Shown one piece after another: positions 57,352-64,000 of a stretch of 64,000 nucleotides of DNA; position 1 is the first letter of the stretch, and every line of letters starts with the position of its first letter. The translations under genes were made by a program, and so were the position numbers. The notes beneath the pieces were generated by a model, which saw only the letters and a program-made list of their open reading frames with translations, was not told the origin of the DNA and searched no databases. Origin of the DNA: Bacteroidales bacterium (lineage in GTDB: Bacteria > Bacteroidota > Bacteroidia > Bacteroidales > Muribaculaceae); assembly GCA_015061005.1 (NCBI GenBank), contig SUXJ01000005.1, positions 1 through 64,000 on the forward strand, given 5' to 3'.

Positions 57352-58398
57352 ATGCCAATCAATAATGCCCAAACATTTGCTGCAATTAATCTTGTAAAAA
57401 CCATTTTGTTAATCGGAGTTGTTGCCATTCATAGTAACACCCTGAATTTCACACACTCTGCGACTGAGTCTCTAATTGAAATATCGGACCTGATTCGCTA
57501 CCCGTTGAGCTTTTGCGTGCCCTTATTTTTTATAATTTCAGGATTCTTATTTTTCCTAAATGTTGATCGTTTCAATTCAGTAGTATATCGTAAGAAAATA
57601 AAATCAAGGATAGTAACCTTACTCATACCATATCTACTATGGAACACAGCCGCCGGTATTATTCGATTTCTAAAAGCAAAATATTTGGGATATGACGGTG
57701 GCGAGATATACGTTAACGGGGAGTTCTCTCTCATTGGATTATTGTGCGGATATTGGGATACTGGCAACACATATCCAATGCTAGTCCCTCTATGGTTTAT
57801 TCGCAATCTTATCATTTTTCAAATCCTATCCCCAATTTTTTATTTTATCGCGCGCAACAAATACTTAACGCTTGCCGTACTCCTAATATCCGTTTGCGAT
57901 ATTGACCTATATGGCGGAGAGTTTTTTCTCTTGGGATGCGTGATGGGGATCAACAAATATAATTTCAACCTAAACCGCCTCTATTGTTTAGCACTATTCC
58001 CGGTAGTTATTATCGCCTCCTATGGGATTCTCTTTATTAACATCCCTACGGTTAATTTTCAGCCGATTTTATGCTATGTCCTCATTATTTTAATAATTCC
58101 TATTGCCGGCCTACCGGTAAATAAGTCTCATAACATACGAAATGCCCTGAATCATAATTCTCATATCATTTTCTTTATATATGTGATACATGGAATGTAT
58201 TCTAACTTAATCACAAGATTTTGTGCATCCATAATTCCTGCCAACTCCTTAATCGGGATACTATCCGGCTCATTAATTAGCGTGATATTAAATATATCCA
58301 TAAGCTATGTGATATTTTTACTATTAAATAGAATTTCGCCGAGGCTCATAAAACTCCTCACGGGTTCACGCTCCTCAACTCCTAATTACCTGCGTTAA
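57352..58398 (+). CDS. acyltransferase family 3 membrane protein (left copy)
   Basis: The 348-aa protein has about ten membrane helices. It begins NLVKTILLIGVVAIHSNTLNF, with the conserved helix-1 His of acyltransferase-3 (OafA/WecH-like) enzymes. FVPLFFIISGFLFF (seen as CVPLFFIISGFLFF) and PLWFIRNLIIFQ follow. Such enzymes O-acetylate or succinylate surface sugars using acyl-CoA. Its twin at 62684 differs in two residues (Ser/Ala and Ile/Leu near the C-terminus). Codon use is AT-rich compared with the upstream housekeeping genes, suggesting transfer. Confidence 0.85.
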   Translation: MPINNAQTFAAINLVKTILLIGVVAIHSNTLNFTHSATESLIEISDLIRYPLSFCVPLFFIISGFLFFLNVDRFNSVVYRKKIKSRIVTLLIPYLLWNTAAGIIRFLKAKYLGYDGGEIYVNGEFSLIGLLCGYWDTGNTYPMLVPLWFIRNLIIFQILSPIFYFIARNKYLTLAVLLISVCDIDLYGGEFFLLGCVMGINKYNFNLNRLYCLALFPVVIIASYGILFINIPTVNFQPILCYVLIILIIPIAGLPVNKSHNIRNALNHNSHIIFFIYVIHGMYSNLITRFCASIIPANSLIGILSGSLISVILNISISYVIFLLLNRISPRLIKLLTGSRSSTPNYLR

Positions 58399-58462
58399 GC
58401 TACCATCAATCAAACTTCGATTATTTCTCCCTACTCTCAACCAGTAGATGCAAAATTAGCAA

Positions 58463-58541
58463 TTTTATGGAAATAGAACATAGAAAATATGCTATTTTAT
58501 GGAAATAGATTGCGGAAAATTTGTTGTTTTATGGAAATAGA
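58463..58541 (+). repeat. three 15-base iterons with exact 32-bp period (left array)
   Basis: TTTTATGGAAATAGA occurs at 58463-58477, 58495-58509 and 58527-58541. All three copies are identical and start exactly 32 bp apart, about three helical turns. Copies 1 and 2 are followed by similar GAAAAT spacers. The third copy lies between the -33 and -7 boxes of the ATPase promoter. Confidence 0.9.
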
Positions 58542-58551
58542 ATTATTTTTG
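58520..58551 (+). promoter_or_regulatory. promoter of the second AAA/DUF4143 ATPase, overlapping iteron 3
   Basis: TTTG (58520-58523), 20 bp, TATTTTTG (58544-58551), then about 19 bp to the ATG. Iteron 3 occupies 15 of the 20 spacer bases, so a protein bound there would control the promoter directly. Confidence 0.65.
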
Positions 58552-58570
58552 CCGTAAAATAACGTGAATT

Positions 58571-59839
58571 ATGAATACTCAGACTTTACTATCAATAGTA
58601 GCAGACCAGCGTGAGGAGTTGCTCGCGAATGATTACTCGGAGTTATGCTCCCGCCCTGAAGAATCACAGCTTGATTTGAAGAGCAATAGAGCTCAGGTAG
58701 TAATAGGTGTCAGACGATGTGGCAAATCTACTCTATGTGAAATGTTCCTTAAACAAAAGGAGGTTGAATTTGCTTATGTGAACTTTGACGATGATCGATT
58801 GGAGAATATGAAGGCAAGCGATTTAGACCGTTTGCTTGAAGCACTATATATGACATATGGTGAATTCAAATATCTGTTCCTTGATGAAATCCAGAATATA
58901 GATGGTTGGCCATTATTTGTCAATAGATTGCTTCGCCAAAAAATGCATATATTTATTACAGGTTCTAATTCTAAATTACTCAGTAAGGAATTAAGTACAC
59001 ATCTGACAGGAAGAAACAATAAGGTGGAACTCTATCCTTTCTCATACTCTGAGTATTGTGCAATGAAAAAGATAGATACCACTTCGCTATCAACGAAGGC
59101 GAAGGGTATTCGCAAAAGCACCTTACATGAATATCTTCTACAAGGCGGATTCCCGGAATTATTCAATGAGAGTAATCGTAGAGGCTACATCAACGGTTTA
59201 TTGGACGCCATCATCAAGAATGATATAGCAAACCGTTTCAAGCTTCGCAATGTGGAAGCATTACGAAGAATCGCAGCATATCTTGCTGACAATTATTGTC
59301 AGGAATTTGTGGCCAAAACGGTAGGTGAACTATTCGGAGTATCAAATCATACGGCTGAGAACTATTATTCCTATCTTAAAGAGTCTTTTCTATTGGTAGG
59401 AGTAAATCGTTTCTCATATAAAAGTAAAGATCGCGTAAGAAACGAAAAGGTTTATGTAGTTGATACTGCATTTGTCACTGAACGCGAGGATAATTTCTCA
59501 TTGGAAAATCTCGGCTGGAAGTTGGAGAATGTAGTATGCATTGAGCTGATGCGTCGTTATAAGCCACTCTTTTGTGATGTTTTCTACTATAAAGAAACAT
59601 CTTCGCAAGTTGATTTTGTTATAGCAAAAGATGGCAATGTACAAGAGTTGATACAGGTATCATACGATATCTCTACTGAAAAGACACGCAATAGAGAGAT
59701 TAGAGGTTTGAAGAATGCAGCCAAGAAACTCAAGTGTAATAATCTTACGCTTGTAACCTTTGAAGAACAAGAAACAATTGAAGAGGATGGTTACACCATA
59801 AATATCGTTCCCGCTACAAAATGGTTACTAAAAAAATAA
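58571..59839 (+). CDS. AAA ATPase with DUF4143 C-terminal domain (second copy)
   Basis: The 422-aa protein has Walker A GVRRCGKSTL and Walker B LFLDEIQNI, then FITGSNSKLLSKEL. The central region carries LHEYLLQGGFPELF. The C-terminal DUF4143 segment has SQVDFVIAKDG and LIQVSYDI, a PD-(D/E)XK-like pattern with Gln in place of Lys. It resembles the ATPase at 17816 only in motifs. A promoter with three iterons precedes it and a terminator follows, so it is a separate transcription unit inside the surface-modification cassette. Function unknown; autoregulation or a mobility role are hypotheses. Confidence 0.87.
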   Translation: MNTQTLLSIVADQREELLANDYSELCSRPEESQLDLKSNRAQVVIGVRRCGKSTLCEMFLKQKEVEFAYVNFDDDRLENMKASDLDRLLEALYMTYGEFKYLFLDEIQNIDGWPLFVNRLLRQKMHIFITGSNSKLLSKELSTHLTGRNNKVELYPFSYSEYCAMKKIDTTSLSTKAKGIRKSTLHEYLLQGGFPELFNESNRRGYINGLLDAIIKNDIANRFKLRNVEALRRIAAYLADNYCQEFVAKTVGELFGVSNHTAENYYSYLKESFLLVGVNRFSYKSKDRVRNEKVYVVDTAFVTEREDNFSLENLGWKLENVVCIELMRRYKPLFCDVFYYKETSSQVDFVIAKDGNVQELIQVSYDISTEKTRNREIRGLKNAAKKLKCNNLTLVTFEEQETIEEDGYTINIVPATKWLLKK

Positions 59840-59853
59840 TTGCATATATTGGC

Positions 59854-59881
59854 AATCGGCTTATTGATCAACCGATTTTTG
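59854..59881 (+). terminator. terminator after the second ATPase
   Basis: AATCGG / CCGATT stem with a 12-base loop followed by TTTT, 15 bp after the stop codon. Confidence 0.65.
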
Positions 59882-59991
59882 CGCTGAAAAGACACATCAA
59901 ATAACCACAGCTAACGAGAAATATTACCTGATAACAGAGATTTCAGAGCAAGCGACCACAAACATACGACACATAAAACCCTTATAATCAC

Positions 59992-61527
59992 ATGATTCGC
60001 AAATTCCCCAAATCGGACGTCAGATTTATAATCTTTGTGATATGCATATCACTCTGCTATAGCATTTGTTTTACTCTGTCCGAATTCTCAGATTCCCCAA
60101 TAAGCGGAGTTCGAGATGCTCTTATTATTGGATTGCAGTGGGGCGCTATCTCTTTTGCCACTTTCGGCCTAATGTATGTTTTAGCATTAAGTAAACTCAT
60201 TTTCGCAATAATATTCCCGTTACTTACCGGATTTTGCACATTCCTAACTTATTTTAGAATAACATTAAAAGCCACACTGACCCCAATGACAATAGACCTT
60301 GCATTGGTCAATGATTGGCAAACAAATGTGCAAGTGGCATCGTTAGAACTGATCTTATACGTAACGGCCGCTTTAGTGTTATCCATAATTATCGTTCATA
60401 TCCGCTGGAAAAAAGTAACCTACACGAAACTCGCTTTCGGTTGGCTGCCCTTACACGCAATTATCGCATTCGCCATAGTAACCTCCGTCACTCATATTCA
60501 ACCGCTAAAGCGCCCGCTATCGGAGCGTATGCCATACTCTGTCTATTATAATTTCAAACGTTATCTTGACGAACGTAAATTAATCGCAGAAAATAGGTCA
60601 ACTTTTACAGAGAATTCAGTTGCAATGCAAGATTCAGTTGCGGTAATTCTGATTATCGGAGAATCATTGCGAAGCGACCACCTCCAATTGAACGGCTATC
60701 ACAGACAGACAACGCCTCTGCTTTCTGCAGAAAAGAATCTCGTATCATACACATCGGTTTACACCGAACCCTGCTACACCCACGTTTCCGTACCGCATAT
60801 TCTGACTCGCGCTGATAGCATAAATCCCGATATTGCATATACGGAACAATCATTCGTATCCATTTTTAAGAATGCCGGGTTCCATACCTCATGGATTGCC
60901 AATCAAGAATCCGTAGATACTTATGTATATTTCATGAATGAATGTGACACCCTGATTTATTCTAATAGCAGTAAATCATTATACACTTATGACGCATGGT
61001 TAGACGAGGACATACTTCCACATTTAACAAAACAATTACAACTACCTCACTCAAAGCAACTTCACATATTGCACGCAATCGGATCTCATTGGTGGTACAA
61101 TTCTCATTACACCGCAGAATTTGAAAAATTTAAGCCAACAATCAAGAGCAGAGTCGTATCTTCTAATACTCAAGAAGAAATGATAAATGCTTATGATAAC
61201 ACCATTATCTACACCGATTGGTTCGTATCGCAAGTAATTGAAACTATCCGAGACAAAAATGCCATTTTACTCTTCATCTCCGACCATGGAGAAAGCCTCG
61301 GCGAAGACGGATACTATATCCATGGTGTTGACCGCCCGGAGCTGCATTATCCGGCATCGTTTGTGTGGTATTCCGATAAATATAAGGAACAAAATCCGGA
61401 GTTTATAACTAAATTGCGAGAAAATCGCGATAAACACTGGCGCACCGACTACGTCTTTCATAGCATTTTAGATGCTGCAAGAATAGAATCACCTTATTTG
61501 CAGCCAAACTTAAGTATTTTCAGATAA
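59992..61527 (+). CDS. phosphoethanolamine transferase-like (EptA-type) sulfatase-fold protein
   Basis: The 511-aa protein has five N-terminal membrane helices (about 12-170) and a periplasmic alkaline-phosphatase-fold domain. The latter has ILIIGESLRSDHLQLNGYHR (Glu224 as metal ligand) and EPCYTHVSVPHIL with Thr263 in the position of the catalytic threonine. FISDHGESLGEDG supplies the second metal site. Family members move phosphoethanolamine onto lipid A or glycans and often affect polymyxin resistance; the acceptor is unknown here. It is 5 bp upstream of an acyltransferase, forming a two-gene unit for envelope decoration. Confidence 0.85.
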   Translation: MIRKFPKSDVRFIIFVICISLCYSICFTLSEFSDSPISGVRDALIIGLQWGAISFATFGLMYVLALSKLIFAIIFPLLTGFCTFLTYFRITLKATLTPMTIDLALVNDWQTNVQVASLELILYVTAALVLSIIIVHIRWKKVTYTKLAFGWLPLHAIIAFAIVTSVTHIQPLKRPLSERMPYSVYYNFKRYLDERKLIAENRSTFTENSVAMQDSVAVILIIGESLRSDHLQLNGYHRQTTPLLSAEKNLVSYTSVYTEPCYTHVSVPHILTRADSINPDIAYTEQSFVSIFKNAGFHTSWIANQESVDTYVYFMNECDTLIYSNSSKSLYTYDAWLDEDILPHLTKQLQLPHSKQLHILHAIGSHWWYNSHYTAEFEKFKPTIKSRVVSSNTQEEMINAYDNTIIYTDWFVSQVIETIRDKNAILLFISDHGESLGEDGYYIHGVDRPELHYPASFVWYSDKYKEQNPEFITKLRENRDKHWRTDYVFHSILDAARIESPYLQPNLSIFR

Positions 61528-61532
61528 ACACT

Positions 61533-62570
61533 ATGCAACAACGACTTGGCTGGTTAGATTACAGCAAAACCATTGCAATATATTTGGTAATATTGGGTCA
61601 CACCGCAATATGTCCGGCTTTGGAACAATTTATATATGTCTTCCACATGCCACTTTTCTTCTTCATGGCCGGCTACGTTTTCAAATTTGAAAAACAACCT
61701 ACATATAGGCAATTTCTCAAGAAAAATACGTCCCAACTATTACTCCCCTATCTGCTGCTCAATTGCCTCACCTTCATATTTTGGCTGTTCATATCAAGTC
61801 AAGTTGGTTCTGACACAACAGATGTGAAATCCTCTTTTCATATACCCCTGATTGCAATATTCTACGGGCATCCCAAAAGTTTACTCCATGACATCCCATT
61901 GTGGTTTATCTTAGCGCTATTTGTCATTCGAAATTTGTTTTATATTCTTTATAGAAACAGCTCCCATACTCGGACAATAACCATAATAGTGCTTTTAGCG
62001 GCAATTATCATCTACACGTTTGAAATTTTTACCCTACCGCTATGCTTGGATATAGCAATAATCGTCTTGCCAATCTACGCTCTGGGATATTATGCCCGTG
62101 TAAAAGGCTTAAACTTTGACAATGCAATTGTCTTTGGCATATCATTAATTATTCTTGTAATGTCTTACATCCTCAATGGCAAGGTTGCAATACATGTCAG
62201 CCAATATAATAATTTAGCCTTATTTTATATGGGCGGCATTGCGGGTTGTTATGCTATAATTTTTATCGCAAAAAAATTTCATGCAATAATTGGAGAAAGA
62301 AAACTCATAACATTTATAGCAACTAATACCCTGCTGATTTGTGCATTTCATTTACCATCATTCACAGTAATCAAAGGTGTATTGCTATATGTTTTCAACT
62401 TTTCTCCCGATAAAATCAGCGGGTCAATTCTTCCCAATATTTTATTATCGTTGATTAGTTTGTGCATATGTCTTATTCTATCAATATTGGTAAATAAATA
62501 TACACCCATCTTAAGTGGTTATAGAACCAAACAGAATTATCAAGACACACTGGCGAAAGCTGCCCATTGA
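61533..62570 (+). CDS. acyltransferase family 3 membrane protein (different from the duplicated one)
   Basis: The 345-aa protein starts LGWLDYSKTIAIYLVILGHT, with a His in the first helix. YVFHMPLFFFMAGYVFKFEK and a PLWFILALFVIRN segment are typical of NodX/OafA-like acyltransferases that modify surface sugars. About ten membrane helices are evident. It follows the EptA-like gene by 5 bp. Its last codons (KAAH, stop 62568-62570) run into the start of the right-hand duplication, so its natural C-terminus may have been changed by that joint. Confidence 0.83.
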   Translation: MQQRLGWLDYSKTIAIYLVILGHTAICPALEQFIYVFHMPLFFFMAGYVFKFEKQPTYRQFLKKNTSQLLLPYLLLNCLTFIFWLFISSQVGSDTTDVKSSFHIPLIAIFYGHPKSLLHDIPLWFILALFVIRNLFYILYRNSSHTRTITIIVLLAAIIIYTFEIFTLPLCLDIAIIVLPIYALGYYARVKGLNFDNAIVFGISLIILVMSYILNGKVAIHVSQYNNLALFYMGGIAGCYAIIFIAKKFHAIIGERKLITFIATNTLLICAFHLPSFTVIKGVLLYVFNFSPDKISGSILPNILLSLISLCICLILSILVNKYTPILSGYRTKQNYQDTLAKAAH

Positions 62571-62683
62571 TGCTGCCCGAATTTGCGAACATTTAGCCAC
62601 TCTAAACAACCTATAGAACGATGAATCCCCTTTGTTTTAAATAGATTAAACGTGGGGAGAACCAATATGCATTTTATAAACGT

Positions 62684-63730
62684 ATGCCAATCAATAATGC
62701 CCAAACATTTGCTGCAATTAATCTTGTAAAAACCATTTTGTTAATCGGAGTTGTTGCCATTCATAGTAACACCCTGAATTTCACACACTCTGCGACTGAG
62801 TCTCTAATTGAAATATCGGACCTGATTCGCTACCCGTTGAGCTTTTGCGTGCCCTTATTTTTTATAATTTCAGGATTCTTATTTTTCCTAAATGTTGATC
62901 GTTTCAATTCAGTAGTATATCGTAAGAAAATAAAATCAAGGATAGTAACCTTACTCATACCATATCTACTATGGAACACAGCCGCCGGTATTATTCGATT
63001 TCTAAAAGCAAAATATTTGGGATATGACGGTGGCGAGATATACGTTAACGGGGAGTTCTCTCTCATTGGATTATTGTGCGGATATTGGGATACTGGCAAC
63101 ACATATCCAATGCTAGTCCCTCTATGGTTTATTCGCAATCTTATCATTTTTCAAATCCTATCCCCAATTTTTTATTTTATCGCGCGCAACAAATACTTAA
63201 CGCTTGCCGTACTCCTAATATCCGTTTGCGATATTGACCTATATGGCGGAGAGTTTTTTCTCTTGGGATGCGTGATGGGGATCAACAAATATAATTTCAA
63301 CCTAAACCGCCTCTATTGTTTAGCACTATTCCCGGTAGTTATTATCGCCTCCTATGGGATTCTCTTTATTAACATCCCTACGGTTAATTTTCAGCCGATT
63401 TTATGCTATGTCCTCATTATTTTAATAATTCCTATTGCCGGCCTACCGGTAAATAAGTCTCATAACATACGAAATGCCCTGAATCATAATTCTCATATCA
63501 TTTTCTTTATATATGTGATACATGGAATGTATTCTAACTTAATCACAAGATTTTGTGCATCCATAATTCCTGCCAACGCCTTAATCGGGATACTATCCGG
63601 CTCATTAATTAGCGTGATATTAAATATATCCCTAAGCTATGTGATATTTTTACTATTGAATAGAATTTCGCCGAGGCTCATAAAACTCCTCACGGGTTCA
63701 CGCTCCTCAACTCCTAATTACCTGCGTTAA
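62684..63730 (+). CDS. acyltransferase family 3 membrane protein (right copy)
   Basis: 348 aa, identical to the protein at 57352 apart from Ala for Ser and Leu for Ile in the last quarter. The upstream leader is also duplicated, so both copies may be expressed. Role as for the left copy: probable O-acylation of a surface polysaccharide. Confidence 0.85.
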   Translation: MPINNAQTFAAINLVKTILLIGVVAIHSNTLNFTHSATESLIEISDLIRYPLSFCVPLFFIISGFLFFLNVDRFNSVVYRKKIKSRIVTLLIPYLLWNTAAGIIRFLKAKYLGYDGGEIYVNGEFSLIGLLCGYWDTGNTYPMLVPLWFIRNLIIFQILSPIFYFIARNKYLTLAVLLISVCDIDLYGGEFFLLGCVMGINKYNFNLNRLYCLALFPVVIIASYGILFINIPTVNFQPILCYVLIILIIPIAGLPVNKSHNIRNALNHNSHIIFFIYVIHGMYSNLITRFCASIIPANALIGILSGSLISVILNISLSYVIFLLLNRISPRLIKLLTGSRSSTPNYLR

Positions 63731-63794
63731 GCTACCATCAATCAAACTTCGATTATTTCTCCCCAATCTCAACCGGTAGATGCAAAATTAGCTA

Positions 63795-63873
63795 TTTTAT
63801 GGAAATAGAACATAGAAAATATGCTATTTTATGGAAATAGATTGCGGAAAATTTGTTGTTTTATGGAAATAGA
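63795..63873 (+). repeat. three 15-base iterons with 32-bp period (right array, promoterless)
   Basis: TTTTATGGAAATAGA at 63795-63809, 63827-63841 and 63859-63873, as in the left array. The duplication ends at 63879, inside what would be the -7 box (TATTCCGG instead of TATTTTTG). No ATPase gene follows. Confidence 0.9.
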
Positions 63874-63885
63874 ATTATTCCGGCG

Positions 63886-63916
63886 CAAAAAAACGGCTGT
63901 CATCCCGACGGCCGTT
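63886..63916 (-). terminator. terminator of a minus-strand gene beyond the window
   Basis: Read on the minus strand, AACGGCCGTC-GGGAT-GACAGCCGTT is followed by seven T. The 84 bases to the window end contain no ORF and are probably the 3' untranslated region of a gene to the right. Confidence 0.65.
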
Positions 63917-64000
63917 AATCTTTAACCTTAAATCTAATATCAAAAAACACAGTGCAAATACAGTAAAGACACCTCTAAAACACCCTTTATGCGTATTCGG

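Larger units (their letters stand above)
57244..58547 (+). repeat. left copy of a 1.3-kb direct duplication
   Basis: Matches 62576-63879 base for base at an offset of 5,332, with eight substitutions noticed. One is at 57279 and seven lie between 58246 and 58461. It contains the acyltransferase gene and the three-repeat array. Confidence 0.95.
62576..63879 (+). repeat. right copy of the 1.3-kb direct duplication
   Basis: Same content and order as 57244-58547. The right end falls at AATTATT, after which this copy continues CCGGCGC where the left copy has TTTGCCG. Confidence 0.95.

Noticed and set aside
58463-58541. CRISPR-like array (32-bp spaced repeats)
   Set aside because: Only three copies of a 15-base core, similar rather than unique spacers, no cas genes and overlap with a promoter. 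An operator or iteron array fits better.

Overview
The window looks like a chromosome segment of a gut-type Bacteroidales bacterium, most likely Muribaculaceae-like. Three things point there: promoters of the Bacteroidetes form TTTG-N19/20-TAnnTTTG; family-typical genes (GldD, GldE, DUF5606, DUF4292, a PorZ-like protein); and many secreted proteins ending in short type IX-secretion-like C-terminal domains. Most of the window is housekeeping and moderately GC-rich. The last ~7 kb is visibly more AT-rich and accessory. No plasmid, phage or CRISPR signature was seen.

Layout. 1-355: remnant of a flavin reductase and a terminator. 356-8661 (minus): RluA-type pseudouridine synthase, topA, a glycosyltransferase, lgt and mutS. 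8780-14146 (minus): a FadL-type outer-membrane protein, an unidentified structured small RNA with its own promoter and terminator, a large TPR protein and a SulP transporter. 14257-17679: a leucine-rich-repeat protein, tRNA-Glu(CTC), a beta-helix protein whose promoter spacer carries a G8 tract, and a GNAT acetyltransferase whose promoter leaves almost no leader. 17816-20847: an AAA/DUF4143 ATPase, small membrane and lipoprotein genes, and two related MITE-like inverted-repeat elements. 20848-26042 (minus): EnvC-like protein, DUF4292 lipoprotein, TPR protein, dut and an EEP-family nuclease. 26153-34361 (minus): DUF5606, then a tightly packed series from pfkA through three FKBP isomerases, gldE, gldD, a phosphopantetheinyl transferase, an MptE-like protein and a mini-TPR protein to xerD. 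34512-40257 (minus): pckA, a BspA-type LRR protein and a C13 (legumain-like) protease. The last two share an N-terminal module, and the pckA and protease promoters share an operator-like element. 40484-47367 (minus): fabF, acpP, trxB, lolA-like, ftsK, smpB and a Yip1-family protein. 47712-56935 (plus): a large secreted protein, leuS, rdgB, a PorZ-like beta-propeller protein and a conserved hypothetical.

56978-63916 is the most interesting part. A truncated four-helix-bundle gene is followed by an acyltransferase-3 gene. That gene and its flanks are duplicated almost exactly 5,332 bp downstream (8 substitutions noticed in 1,304 bp). Between the copies lie a second AAA/DUF4143 ATPase, a phosphoethanolamine-transferase-like sulfatase-fold enzyme and another acyltransferase. 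Just before the ATPase are three exact copies of a 15-base motif at an exact 32-bp period. The third copy sits between the -33 and -7 boxes of the ATPase promoter. In the downstream copy the duplication stops inside the -7 box, leaving the array without its promoter. I read this as a recently rearranged cell-surface modification cassette beside a candidate iteron-regulated ATPase. The function of the ATPase and its repeats is not established here.

All assignments come from reading motifs by eye. No database or folding program was used.
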